Assembly: GCF_900476395.1 (NCBI RefSeq)
Contig: NZ_UIHB01000002.1
Location: forward strand, 186,001 to 250,000
Length of the DNA: 64,000 bases
Direction of reading: 5' to 3'
From: Xanthomonas euroxanthea
GTDB taxonomy: Bacteria > Pseudomonadota > Gammaproteobacteria > Xanthomonadales > Xanthomonadaceae
The stretch's first letter is position 1. Each line of letters opens with the position of its first letter. Under the pieces are notes generated by a model. It saw only the letters and a program-made list of their open reading frames with translations, did no database searches and was not told the origin of the DNA. The position numbers were made by a program, and so were the translations under genes. This document shows, one piece after another, positions 42,334 through 50,937 of the stretch.

Positions 42334-43353
42334 TTACTTGGGCAGGTTCTTGGCCCAGTAGCCTTCGATCTGGGTCACCAGGCTGTCCGGCAGCGGCACG
42401 TAGTCCAGCTGCTTGGCCTGCGCATCGCCCTTGCTGTAGACCCAGCGGAAGAACTCCAGCGTGTTCTTGAGGCCGGCCGGGTTTTTGGGCTTCTTCTGCA
42501 CCAGGATGAAGTTGGTCGCGGTGATCGGCCAGGCGTTGTCGCCGGAGGCGTTGGTCATCACCAAGTAGAAGTCCTTGCTGTTGCCCCAGTCGGCGCTGTT
42601 GGCAGCGGCGGCAAAGGTCTCGTCGGACGGCTGCACGAACTTGCCGGCGGCGTTCTTCATCGCGGTGTAGGCCATCTTGTTCTGCAGCGCATACGACAGC
42701 TCGACATAGCCGATGCCGCCCTTGATCTGCTTCACGTACGCGGCCACGCCCTCGTTGCCCTTGCCACCGATGCCGGTCGGCCACTGCACCGCGGTGCCTT
42801 CGCCGACCTTGCTCTTCCAGTCCGGGTTGACCTTGGACAGGTAGTTGGTGAAGTTGAAGCTGGTGCCCGAACCGTCGGAGCGATGCACCACGGTGATCTT
42901 GCCCTCGGGCAACTTCACGCCCGGGTTGAGCGCGGCGATCGCCGGATCGTTCCAGGTGCTGACCTTGCCCAGGAAGATGTCGCCCAGGGTCTTGCCGTCC
43001 AGTTTCAGGGCGCCTGCGGCCACGCCGGGCACGTTGACCACCGGCACCACGCCGCCGATCACCGATGGGAACTGCGCCAGACCGGCAGCGGCCAGTTCTT
43101 CCGGCTTGAGCGGGGCATCGGACGAGCCGAAGTCCACGCTGGCCGCCTTGATCTGGGCAATGCCGCCGCCCGAACCGATCGATTGATAGTTGACCTGCTT
43201 CTTGGTGGCCGCGTTGTAGTCGGCCGACCACTTGGACATCACCGGGTAGATGAACGAGGCACCGGCGCCGGTGACATCGGCGGCCTGGGCGCACAAGGCC
43301 AGCGAGGCGGTGAGCACGCCGACGGCCAGACGGGTCTTCAGAGAGTGGATCAC
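42334..43353 (-). CDS. pstS: phosphate-binding protein PstS (second paralogue, soluble)
   Basis: A 339-residue periplasmic binding protein with a cleavable signal (VIHSLKTRLAVGVLTASLAL, then CAQA) and no lipobox after the signal, so it should be free in the periplasm. The motifs are those of its neighbour: GAGASFIYPVMSKWSADYN, SIGSGGGIAQIKAASVDFG, VHRSDGSGTSFNFTNYLS. I use a GTG start at 43353 with AGGAGC upstream. It is followed by a strong terminator, so most transcripts may stop here and give an excess of this protein over the membrane parts. Confidence 0.94.
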   Translation of the reverse strand: MIHSLKTRLAVGVLTASLALCAQAADVTGAGASFIYPVMSKWSADYNAATKKQVNYQSIGSGGGIAQIKAASVDFGSSDAPLKPEELAAAGLAQFPSVIGGVVPVVNVPGVAAGALKLDGKTLGDIFLGKVSTWNDPAIAALNPGVKLPEGKITVVHRSDGSGTSFNFTNYLSKVNPDWKSKVGEGTAVQWPTGIGGKGNEGVAAYVKQIKGGIGYVELSYALQNKMAYTAMKNAAGKFVQPSDETFAAAANSADWGNSKDFYLVMTNASGDNAWPITATNFILVQKKPKNPAGLKNTLEFFRWVYSKGDAQAKQLDYVPLPDSLVTQIEGYWAKNLPK

Positions 43354-43439
43354 GGAACAGCTCCTGTAGCGAAGGGATGAGGACGTCCCGCAGTCGCGCC
43401 ATTGCAGGGCAGGGGCATGACCGCGCGGTGTCCGGGAGA

Positions 43440-43456
43440 TGACATGCAGATGACGG
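43440..43456 (-). promoter_or_regulatory. putative Pho box before the second pstS paralogue
   Basis: Minus strand CCGTCATCTGCATGTCA. Half-sites CCGTCA and ATGTCA each match CTGTCA at five of six positions and are exactly 11 bp apart. It lies about 90 bp upstream of the GTG, in the gap after the porin gene. Confidence 0.55.
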
Positions 43457-43546
43457 CGTTGCGGCCGGGCGCATTGCCGGGCCAGGCGGGTCGCCGCCAT
43501 GGCGCGCTCACAGCAGCGCGGCAGGGCGGCCGGATCGATCGCGCAC

Positions 43547-44797
43547 TTACCAATAGAACTGCGCACGTGCCTCGATGATCGACGGGTTGTCGTCGACCAG
43601 GCCACGCGTGGCGCTGTTGTAGCGGGTGCTTTCCACCTTCGCGTAGTCGAGTGCGAACTTGAAGTTGGAGCGCCAGTACCAGTTGGCACCGATCGTCCAC
43701 ACATCCATCTTGCCGCCCAGCACGCCGTCCACGAACGGGGTGGTGCCGTTAGAGACCAGGTGTCCGTCGTTGAGGTCCAGGGTGTCGTAGCGCACCGCCA
43801 GCTGCCACATCCCCGAGGCCGGCGCGTTCGGCAGCGGGGTGGTCGGCACGCCGGCCTTGTAGCCCCAGGTCTCGCCGGTGATGTTCCAGACACCGCTGAC
43901 GTACCAGCCGTCACTCTTGTAGTCGTTGGTGTTGTTGCCGATGCGCTTGGCGTTTTCCTGGAAGAACTCGCCCTGCAGCTTGAACGGGCCGGTGATCCAC
44001 ATCGCCTCGGCTCCGGCCACACCCACGCTGTCCACGTTGGTGATGGCGCCGCTGTCGATCAGGCGCACCGTGGTCAGGTCGGCGTCCGGGCGTGCGCGCA
44101 GGCGCAGGGTGTCGTCGTCGGTGTCGTAACCCAGGTAGCTCAGGCCAACGTGCAGCACATTGCCGCTCTCGTTGATCGGCGCCCAGGTGCCGCGTGCGCC
44201 GTAGCCGCTGCCATGTGCCTGGTTGCGGGTCAGTTCGCGGCCGAACGCGCTGGCGGTGATGCTCCAGTCGTTGTCGCCCATTCCGTAGGCCACGCCCAGC
44301 CGGCGCGAGATGCCGTAGGTGTTGGTCACTGCAGCCTTGGAGACGAAGTCGTTGTTCTTGGTGCTGGACAGCTCTTCCAGGCTGTTGGGCTGCTTGAACT
44401 GGCCGACCTGCAGGTAGTTGTTGGCGTTGCCGGCGAACTTGTACTTGATGTTGTTGTCCAGGAAGCGCCCGGTGCTGCGGATGGTGGTGCCGCGAATGGT
44501 GACCTCCTTCAGCACGCTCGGGTCGTAACCGGCCACCCATTCGAAATTGCCCGGGCCCTTGCCCTTGAGCACCAGCTCGGCACGGCGGATGCTGAATTCG
44601 GAATTGTCGCCATTGGCTCCGATCGGGCCATTGAGATCCTGCACATCGTTGTGGAACCAGTTGCCATCAGCCTGGACCAGGCCTTCCAGCGACATCTCCG
44701 AGCCGCCGATCACGTCGATGGCGATTTCGGCATGCGCGGCAGGTGCGGCAAGCGCCAGCAACAGGGCAGCGCCCAGCAGGGTGGGAGAAAGTTTCAT
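43547..44797 (-). CDS. phosphate/polyphosphate-selective porin (OprO/OprP family)
   Basis: Outer-membrane channel for phosphate, 416 residues with a signal peptide (MKLSPTLLGAALLLALAAPAAHA). A beta-barrel is predicted from alternating strands (IRRAELVLKGKGPGNFEWVAGY, YLQVGQFKQPNSLEEL, the OprP signature). The last residue is Trp (RAQFYW) where most outer-membrane proteins end in Phe. As the first gene of the pst cluster it would bring phosphate to the PstS proteins. A Pho-dependent promoter is expected in the upstream gap. Confidence 0.93.
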   Translation of the reverse strand: MKLSPTLLGAALLLALAAPAAHAEIAIDVIGGSEMSLEGLVQADGNWFHNDVQDLNGPIGANGDNSEFSIRRAELVLKGKGPGNFEWVAGYDPSVLKEVTIRGTTIRSTGRFLDNNIKYKFAGNANNYLQVGQFKQPNSLEELSSTKNNDFVSKAAVTNTYGISRRLGVAYGMGDNDWSITASAFGRELTRNQAHGSGYGARGTWAPINESGNVLHVGLSYLGYDTDDDTLRLRARPDADLTTVRLIDSGAITNVDSVGVAGAEAMWITGPFKLQGEFFQENAKRIGNNTNDYKSDGWYVSGVWNITGETWGYKAGVPTTPLPNAPASGMWQLAVRYDTLDLNDGHLVSNGTTPFVDGVLGGKMDVWTIGANWYWRSNFKFALDYAKVESTRYNSATRGLVDDNPSIIEARAQFYW

Positions 44798-45112
44798 ATG
44801 TGCCTTGCGACCTGAGAAAGTGAGCGCAGGCTATGGCGTGAAAGTTGCGTTAATGTGACAACTTCAGATCGCATTGCAATCTGATTTTTGTCAACAAAGA
44901 CAAAGATTTACGCGTGTTTGTCTTTTGTCAGTGTGTGTCATGAGTCTGAACGGGCCGCGTCGTATGACAGATGTGACAGTGGCGTGGTTCACCGTTTCAG
45001 CGAGCTCAAGCTTATTGCGACCTGAACCAACCAGGTGAAACGGTGGCGTATCAGGCACTTTGTGCGTTGCACCACTTGCACAGGCGCGTTCTAAATTGTT
45101 AGTTTCGAGGCC
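44798..45112. other. 315-bp divergent regulatory region (porin / small exported protein)
   Basis: AT-richer than its surroundings. It contains several TGTCA-type elements: on the minus strand CTGTCACATCTGTCAT (complement of 44964-44979, half-sites nine bp apart) and TTGTCACATTAACGCAAC closer to the porin ATG. These could bind PhoB, but the spacing is not the canonical 11 bp. No gene is seen in the gap. Confidence 0.5.
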
Positions 45113-45454
45113 ATGTTTCCCCGATTCCTCCAATTGCTGTTGGCCTGCCTGCTCGCGCTCACTGCGTGGTCGGCGGCCGATGCGCACGACCGCATCCACG
45201 ATGCGCTTGTGGGCGACGGCGTGGCGGTGATGGCGGATGCTGGTGAAGAACGCGACGCAGCCGATGATCTGCAGGACGACGGGGACGCACAGACCCAGGT
45301 CGATACGCACTCTGCAGACGACATCCCCTTGCTCTCCCAGGCATGGCCGGTGGTCGCACGTTATTTCCCCTCCTGGTACGCGCATTACGCGCCGGCAACT
45401 CAAAAACGCGACCTGATCCCGCAACTGCGTCCTCCCAACGCAGCGCGCGCCTGA
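45113..45454 (+). CDS. small exported acidic protein (113 aa), unknown
   Basis: I do not recognise it. MFPRFLQLLLACLLALTAWSAADA is a good signal peptide. The mature chain has an acidic, Asp-rich stretch (EERDAADDLQDDGDAQTQVD) and then a compact hydrophobic part (PLLSQAWPVVARYFPSWYAHY). A weak GAGG precedes the ATG. It stands alone between the divergent Pho cluster and the carbonic anhydrase gene 113 bp downstream. The signal peptide and typical codon use favour a real gene. Confidence 0.6.
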   Translation: MFPRFLQLLLACLLALTAWSAADAHDRIHDALVGDGVAVMADAGEERDAADDLQDDGDAQTQVDTHSADDIPLLSQAWPVVARYFPSWYAHYAPATQKRDLIPQLRPPNAARA

Positions 45455-45567
45455 TCCTTCGTTAGTCGCGTCAACCGGTGCAGCGCACCGGCTTCCTTTG
45501 ATTTGTTCGTCTTTGCAATTCGCGGCCTGCGCCGCGGATAGCCATTCGTTGCCTAAAGGTATCTCCC

Positions 45568-46248
45568 ATGGAAAGTTTGCTAGAAGGTTTTCGTCATTTC
45601 CGTAAGGAAGTGTATCCGCGCCAGAGTGCGCGCTTTCAGGAACTGGCCGGCGGCCAGAGTCCGCACACGTTGTTCATTACCTGCGCCGACTCGCGCGTCA
45701 TGCCGGAGCTGATCTTCTCCGCACAACCGGGCGAATTGTTCGTCTATCGCAATATCGGCAATGTGGTGCCGCCTTACTCCCAGCACGTCAGCGGCGTGGT
45801 TGCGGCGATCGAGTACGCCATCGCCGTACTGGGCGTGCGGCACATCGTGATCTGCGGCCATACCGACTGCGGCGCGATGAAGGCCGTGCTCAAGCCGGAA
45901 TCGCTGGAGGACGTGCCATCCGTGGCGGCCTGGCTCAAGCACACCGATGCGGCGCGTCACGTCACGGCCCATCACGGACACGACCCGCACAGCCAGGAAG
46001 CGCTGAGCTGCATGACTGAGGAGAACGTGGTCTCGCAGCTGGACCATCTGCGCACGCAGCCGGTGGTCGCCGCGCGTCTGGCGGCCGGTACCTTGCGCAT
46101 CCACGGCTGGATCTATGACATCGCCCACGGCGAGATCCGCGCCTTCGATGCCGAGAAGGGTGGCTTCCGTCCGTTGTTGGCGGACAACACCCCCGAAGCC
46201 ACCCCACGTCCGCGACTGCAGCAAGTCGTGCGCGCCGAACTCGCCTGA
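45568..46248 (+). CDS. can: beta-class carbonic anhydrase
   Basis: Zinc enzyme interconverting CO2 and bicarbonate, 226 residues. The Zn ligands Cys39, His98 and Cys101 are in FITCADSRVMPE and ICGHTDCGAMKA. The Asp41/Arg43 dyad (ADSR) is present. No signal peptide, so it is cytoplasmic. The SulP transporter gene starts 11 bp after its stop, which points to coupled bicarbonate import and hydration. AAGG precedes the ATG. Confidence 0.94.
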   Translation: MESLLEGFRHFRKEVYPRQSARFQELAGGQSPHTLFITCADSRVMPELIFSAQPGELFVYRNIGNVVPPYSQHVSGVVAAIEYAIAVLGVRHIVICGHTDCGAMKAVLKPESLEDVPSVAAWLKHTDAARHVTAHHGHDPHSQEALSCMTEENVVSQLDHLRTQPVVAARLAAGTLRIHGWIYDIAHGEIRAFDAEKGGFRPLLADNTPEATPRPRLQQVVRAELA

Positions 46249-46259
46249 CGGAGCACATC

Positions 46260-47828
46260 ATGAACACATCAGGTATCGGCGGATATTTCCGCCAGGGACT
46301 GTTCGGGCGTGATTTGCTGTCGTCTGTCGTGGTCTTCCTCGTCGCACTCCCGTTGTGCATGGGCATTGCGATCGCTTCCGGCATGCCGCCGGCCGCAGGC
46401 CTGATCACCGGCATCATCGGTGGACTGGTCGTTGGCTTCCTGGCGGGCTCTCCTCTGCAGGTGAGTGGACCGGCCGCCGGCCTGGCTGTGTTGGTGTTCG
46501 AACTGGTCCGCGAGCACGGCATTGCCGCACTCGGTCCGGTGATCCTGGTGGCCGGTGCGATCCAGCTGATCGCCGGTCTGTGCCGCGCAGGCGTGTGGTT
46601 CCGGATGACATCGCCGGCCGTGGTGGCCGGCATGCTGTCGGGCATCGGCATCCTGATCGTGGCCTCGCAGGCGCATGTGCTGATGGACGCCGCTCCCAAG
46701 GCGCGCGGTCTGGAAAACTTCGCTGCATTGCCGGCCGTGGTGTGGCAGGCAATCACCGAAGGTACCGGCCGTACCGCGTTGTTCGTGGGCCTGGCCACCA
46801 TCGGCATCATCCTGGCCTGGGACAAGCTGCGTCCGCAGCGTCTGCGCTTTTTGCCAGGTGCGTTGATCGCCGTAGTGGTGGTCACGGCGACGGTGCAGTT
46901 GCAGGGCCTGAACGTCAACAAGGTGGACGTGCCGACCAATCTGTTCTCGGCGATCAGCATCCCCAGCGTGGCGGACATCTTCGGCGTGTTCAATGCGACG
47001 TTGCTGGTGTCTGCAGTGACCTTTGCCTTCATCGCCAGCGCAGAGACCTTGCTGTCGGCGGCGGCGGTGGACCGCATGCATCAGGGCGCGCGCACGCAGT
47101 ACGACCGTGAGCTGGCGGCGCAGGGCGTGGGCAATATGCTGTGCGGCTTCCTGGGCGCATTGCCGATGACCGGCGTGATCGTGCGTAGCGCGGCCAATGT
47201 GCAGGCCGGAGCGGCCACGCGCATGTCCACGGTGCTGCATGGCGGCTGGTTGCTGGTCTTCGCAATGCTGCTGCCGTGGCTGTTGCGGATGACGCCGGTG
47301 GCGTGTCTGGCCGGCATCCTGGTCTACACGGGCGTGAAGATGATCAAGATCGGTCAGGTCAAGGAGCTGGCGACCTATGGTCGTGGCACCGCGGCGATCT
47401 ATCTGGCGACCACCTTCGCGATCGTGGCGACCGACCTGCTGACCGGTGTGCTGATCGGCTTCGGCCTGTCGTTGTTCCGTCTGGCCCTGCATTCTTCGCG
47501 CCTGAAGGTGGACGTGCGTGAGCACGAGCACAAGAAGGACGAGATGCATCTGACCCTGCAGGGCTCGGCAACCTTCCTGAAGGTGCCGGCGATGGCGCGT
47601 ACGCTGGAGAGCGTGCCGCCGAACACCGCCCTGCATCTGGATGTGGCCAAGCTGCACCACGTCGACCATGCCTGCATCGAGTTGTTGCGCGACTGGAGCC
47701 GGAATGCGGCCTCGCGCGGCTGCGAGCTGGTGGTGGACTGGAAGGAGCTGGATCGACGCGTGGAAGGCCAGCCGGCGGTGGAAAGCGTGCTGGTCGAACA
47801 GCGCGTCGAACAAGCCAAGGCGGCGTAA
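46260..47828 (+). CDS. SulP family anion transporter, probable bicarbonate carrier
   Basis: A 522-residue inner-membrane protein: about 12-14 hydrophobic segments (1-420), the SulP signature SGPAAGLAVLVFELV, and FIASAETLLSAAAVDRMHQG between late helices. A C-terminal STAS domain follows (about 430-515, LTLQGSATFLKVPAMARTL, LDVAKLHHVDHACIELLRDW). SulP proteins carry sulfate, bicarbonate or dicarboxylates; the tight linkage to carbonic anhydrase favours bicarbonate. GGAGC lies before the ATG. Confidence 0.9.
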   Translation: MNTSGIGGYFRQGLFGRDLLSSVVVFLVALPLCMGIAIASGMPPAAGLITGIIGGLVVGFLAGSPLQVSGPAAGLAVLVFELVREHGIAALGPVILVAGAIQLIAGLCRAGVWFRMTSPAVVAGMLSGIGILIVASQAHVLMDAAPKARGLENFAALPAVVWQAITEGTGRTALFVGLATIGIILAWDKLRPQRLRFLPGALIAVVVVTATVQLQGLNVNKVDVPTNLFSAISIPSVADIFGVFNATLLVSAVTFAFIASAETLLSAAAVDRMHQGARTQYDRELAAQGVGNMLCGFLGALPMTGVIVRSAANVQAGAATRMSTVLHGGWLLVFAMLLPWLLRMTPVACLAGILVYTGVKMIKIGQVKELATYGRGTAAIYLATTFAIVATDLLTGVLIGFGLSLFRLALHSSRLKVDVREHEHKKDEMHLTLQGSATFLKVPAMARTLESVPPNTALHLDVAKLHHVDHACIELLRDWSRNAASRGCELVVDWKELDRRVEGQPAVESVLVEQRVEQAKAA

Positions 47829-47927
47829 ACCTGCTGCAACGCCCGGCGCTCGCGCTGGGTGAACTCTATCGTGACCGGGTGATGCATGGCGCCGCAAGAC
47901 GCATCATCTGGTCGCGATTTTTTATGG

Positions 47928-47959
47928 CCGGGAATCGGGATTCGGGATTGGGGAATCGG
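47928..47959. repeat. single GGGNATC array arm
   Basis: A G-rich array (CCGGGAATCGGGATTCGGGA, then TTGGGGAATCGG) in the gap between the convergent SulP and nth genes. No inverted partner arm is seen within 250 bp, unlike the other four copies. It can in principle form a G-quadruplex (four runs of three or more G). Confidence 0.85.
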
Positions 47960-48074
47960 AAAAGCCGGGATTGGCGGTGCTGAGGTGCTGATACGGCAGG
48001 CCTGGTGCCCGACTGAGCGCTTGCAGTTGCGATGGTTTTGTTAGGTCGTGTCAGCCATGTTGATTCGGATTGCG

Positions 48075-48785
48075 TCAGCTTTTGGGAGTTTTTGGCCGTT
48101 CGGCGGGTGCGGGGGTCTTGTCGCGGTAGCGGCACAGGTCGTGGATCACGCAGCCTGGGCAGTCGGGCTTGCGTGCCTTGCAGACGTAGCGGCCATGCAG
48201 GATGAGCCAGTGATGCGCGTCGTGCAGAAACTCGGCAGGAATGACCTTGACCAGTGTGTCCTCGACCGCGCGCACGTCCTTGCCCGGCGCAAGACCGGTG
48301 CGGTTGGCGACGCGGAAGATATGCGTGTCCACCGCCATGGTCGGCTCGCCGAACGCGGTGTTGAGCACGACGTTTGCGGTCTTGCGGCCGACACCGGGTA
48401 AGGCTTCCAGCGCGGCGCGATCGTGCGGTACTTCGCCGCAGTATTGCTCCAGCAGGATCCTGCAGGTGGCGATGACGTTCTTGGCCTTGGCATTGAACAG
48501 GCCAATGGTGGCGATGTAGCGCTTCAGGCCTTCTTCGCCGAGATCGAGAATGTCACGCGGGGTATTGGCCACCGGATACAGCTTGCGGGTGGCCTTGTTG
48601 ACGCCGACATCGGTGGCCTGTGCCGACAGCAGTACCGCGATCAGCAACTCGAATGGCGTGGTGTATTCCAGCTCGGTGGTCGGGTGCGGATTGAGCTCGC
48701 GCAACCGCGCGAACATCTCCTGTATTTCAGGCTTGCGCATGAGGTTGCCGCGCCTTGCCGGCGGGGTCTGACGGATCGCGTTCAT
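48075..48785 (-). CDS. nth: endonuclease III
   Basis: DNA glycosylase/AP lyase of base excision repair for oxidised pyrimidines. The HhH-GPD core has PGVGRKTANVVLN (catalytic Lys) and MAVDTHIFRVANR (catalytic Asp), and the 4Fe-4S cluster ligands are CKARKPDCPGC...DLC. At 236 residues it is longer than E. coli Nth because of an N-terminal MNAIRQTPPARRG and a C-terminal Pro/Lys tail. Its start overlaps the stop of the upstream gene by four bases, which supports 48785 over the inner ATG at 48740. Confidence 0.95.
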   Translation of the reverse strand: MNAIRQTPPARRGNLMRKPEIQEMFARLRELNPHPTTELEYTTPFELLIAVLLSAQATDVGVNKATRKLYPVANTPRDILDLGEEGLKRYIATIGLFNAKAKNVIATCRILLEQYCGEVPHDRAALEALPGVGRKTANVVLNTAFGEPTMAVDTHIFRVANRTGLAPGKDVRAVEDTLVKVIPAEFLHDAHHWLILHGRYVCKARKPDCPGCVIHDLCRYRDKTPAPAERPKTPKS

Positions 48786-49162
48786 GGCGGTGCGCCGCCA
48801 GCGGCCTTGGCCTTTGCGCGCGCCAGGATGGCTGCGGCCAGCGGCGGTAATGCGGCTGCGGCGGGTTGGCTGGGCGCCGGTGCCGGCGTTCGGCGTGCAT
48901 CGCGTTCGGCAGCACGACGTTGCAGGCGCGCGGCGCGTGCGCGGTAGCGGTCGCGTGCGGCCCAGGCATCGCGCAGCCGTTGTTGTGCGGCAAGCAACAC
49001 CGCGCGCAGCTGCGGGCAGGCCGGATCCAGCAGGTCGTCGCCCGGATCGGGCCGATACTCCATCAAACCCAGTGCCAGCGCACGATCGAGATCGTCTGCG
49101 TGTACGCAGTCGAACAGCTGGAGGGGCAGGGGACGTGCTGCCGGGTTGGGGTCGAACGTCAT
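48782..49162 (-). CDS. small hypothetical protein coupled to nth (126 aa)
   Basis: A 126-residue protein, MTFDPNPAARPLPLQLFDC, with a helix-rich core (HADDLDRALALGLMEYRPDP, LLAAQQRLRDAWAARDRYRA) and an Ala/Arg/Pro-rich tail. I do not recognise the family and see no signal or membrane segment. Its ATG lies 10 bp from the enoyl-CoA hydratase stop, and its stop overlaps the nth start as ATGA, so it is in that operon. Confidence 0.75.
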   Translation of the reverse strand: MTFDPNPAARPLPLQLFDCVHADDLDRALALGLMEYRPDPGDDLLDPACPQLRAVLLAAQQRLRDAWAARDRYRARAARLQRRAAERDARRTPAPAPSQPAAAALPPLAAAILARAKAKAAGGAPP

Positions 49163-49172
49163 GGCAAGCCGA

Positions 49173-49955
49173 TCAGCGATTGAGAAAGTGCGCGGGGCGT
49201 TTTTCGAGAAACGCGCCGGTGCCTTCGCGCATGTCATCGCTGGAAAACAGCAGCGCAAATTGCGCGGTTTCCAGCTGCAGGCCTTCTTCGATGGCGCATT
49301 CGCCACCGAACACCACCGCATCCAGAATGCCGCGCAGCGCGAGCGGTGCGGCGACGGCCAGGCGCTGTGCCAGGGCCAGGGTGTCTTCCTGCAGGGCTTC
49401 CGGCTCGACCACGCGATTGACCAGGCCCAGCTGCAGCGCGCGCGGCGCATCGATCGGCAGACCGAGCAGGCACAGCTCCAGCGCCGCCGCTCGCCCGGTC
49501 AGACGCAATAGCCGTTGCGTGCCGCCGAAACCGGGGATCAGGCCGAGGTTGATCTCCGGCTGCCCCAGGCGTGCGGTGGATGCGGCGATACGCAGATGGC
49601 AGGCCATTGCCAGCTCCAGCCCGCCGCCAAGCGCAAAGCCGTTGACCATGGCGATCACCGGCTTGGGCATGCGCTCGATCCGGCGCATCACCTGCTGGCC
49701 CAGCAGCGAGAACTCGCGGCCCTGCATCGCCGACAGCTCGCGCATTTCGGCGATGTCCGCGCCGGCGACAAATGCCTTGGGGCCTGCGCCGGTCAGGATC
49801 ACCACGCGGATGTGGTCTGCGCTGGCTGCCTCGGCAAAGGCATGATCCAGTGCCCGCAGCGTTTCCTGGTTCAAGGCGTTCAGTTTGTCCGGTCGATTGA
49901 CCGTGATCGTCCGTACACTGGCGTGGTCGGCGATCAGAATGACGTGATTGGACAT
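49173..49955 (-). CDS. enoyl-CoA hydratase/isomerase family protein
   Basis: Crotonase-fold enzyme of beta-oxidation, 260 residues. The oxyanion-hole segment AFVAGADIAEM and both catalytic glutamate positions are conserved: GGGLELAMACHLR and QPEINLGLIPGFGGTQRL. That makes a true hydratase likely. AAGGA lies before the ATG. It heads an operon with the 126-residue protein and nth, an association without an obvious functional logic. Confidence 0.93.
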   Translation of the reverse strand: MSNHVILIADHASVRTITVNRPDKLNALNQETLRALDHAFAEAASADHIRVVILTGAGPKAFVAGADIAEMRELSAMQGREFSLLGQQVMRRIERMPKPVIAMVNGFALGGGLELAMACHLRIAASTARLGQPEINLGLIPGFGGTQRLLRLTGRAAALELCLLGLPIDAPRALQLGLVNRVVEPEALQEDTLALAQRLAVAAPLALRGILDAVVFGGECAIEEGLQLETAQFALLFSSDDMREGTGAFLEKRPAHFLNR

Positions 49956-50118
49956 GGAAATCCTTGCGAACGTAAAAAATTAGTAAATACGGAACTTCCG
50001 AAAGCCTTGCTGGTCCTAGCTTTCGTGATAAGTAGCGGTTCGGTATCGCGGCCGCTATCCTAGCGCGTCATCTCAGGCGGCAGACCCGTCCTGTGCCACC
50101 ACCCTGGAGAATTGTTTG

Positions 50119-50817
50119 ATGAAGTTGCGTTCTATCGCGGTCGCTGTGGCGGCCCTGGCCCTGACGGGCAATGCACTGGCCCAGGACACGACGTCCGAGA
50201 AGGGCAAGTTGAGCTACTACTTCGGCTATGACTACGGCAACAACCTTGCCGAGCTCACCGGTCGCGGCGAGCAGCTCGACATCAACTCGGTGGTAAAGGG
50301 TCTGCAGGACGCCTATGCCAAGAAGCAGCCGGCCATCACTGCCGACCAGCTGAAGCCGGCCGTCGAAGCGTTCCAGAAGCGTGAGCAGGGCCGTGCCCAG
50401 CAGGCCAAGGCTGAGTACGACAAGGCCGCTGCGGCCAACAAGACCAAGAGCGACCAGTTCCTGGCCAAGAACAAGGGCACCGCGGGCGTGCAGACGCTGC
50501 CCAGCGGCGTGCAGTACCGCGTGATCGAAGCAGGCAAGGGCGCCAAGCCGACCCAGGCCAGCACCGTGCAGCTGGAAGTGGCCGGTCCGTTCCCGTTCGG
50601 CGACCGCGAAAAGGCACGTCCGGCGCAGCAGATTCCGGCCATCAAGGTCAGCGAAGTCGAAATGCAGGCCATGCGCGACACGCTGCTGCAGATGCCGGCC
50701 GGCTCCAAGTGGGAAGTGACCCTGCCGCCGGAGAAGGCCTACGGTGCCGATCCGCGCACCCCGTTCCCGCCGAACGTGGCTGTGCAGTTCGAGATCAAGC
50801 TGGTCAGCGTCAAGTAA
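50119..50817 (+). CDS. exported FKBP-like protein
   Basis: A 232-residue protein with a signal peptide (MKLRSIAVAVAALALTGNALA) and an FKBP_N-type helical dimerisation domain (about 25-120, LSYYFGYDYGNNLAEL, Ala/Lys-rich coiled helix). The C-terminal FKBP domain (about 130-232) is divergent: the usual VxVHYxG strand reads VQLEVAGPFPFGDRE, while AYGADPRTPFPPNVAVQFEIKL is kept. Isomerase activity is uncertain; chaperone function is possible. It is the second periplasmic FKBP protein of the window. A GGAGA site and a downstream terminator make it a single-gene unit. Confidence 0.88.
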   Translation: MKLRSIAVAVAALALTGNALAQDTTSEKGKLSYYFGYDYGNNLAELTGRGEQLDINSVVKGLQDAYAKKQPAITADQLKPAVEAFQKREQGRAQQAKAEYDKAAAANKTKSDQFLAKNKGTAGVQTLPSGVQYRVIEAGKGAKPTQASTVQLEVAGPFPFGDREKARPAQQIPAIKVSEVEMQAMRDTLLQMPAGSKWEVTLPPEKAYGADPRTPFPPNVAVQFEIKLVSVK

Positions 50818-50836
50818 TTGCATTGGATGTTGCTAT

Positions 50837-50866
50837 GACAACGCCGGCCACCAGGCCGGCGTTGTC
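50837..50866 (+). terminator. rho-independent terminator after the FKBP gene
   Basis: A perfect 13-bp stem GACAACGCCGGCC / GGCCGGCGTTGTC with loop ACCA, then GTTTGG. It lies 20 bp after the stop. Confidence 0.85.
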
Positions 50867-50937
50867 GTTTGGATCCAGCGGCCAAGCGCGAGAGGATGGA
50901 CGAACGGCGTGACGATGCGGTGCGGCGGGAGCCAGCG

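Noticed and set aside
44964..44979. Canonical Pho box before the porin gene
   Set aside because: Two TGTCA-like half-sites are present but nine, not eleven, bp apart, so I list it only as a possible element of the regulatory gap.
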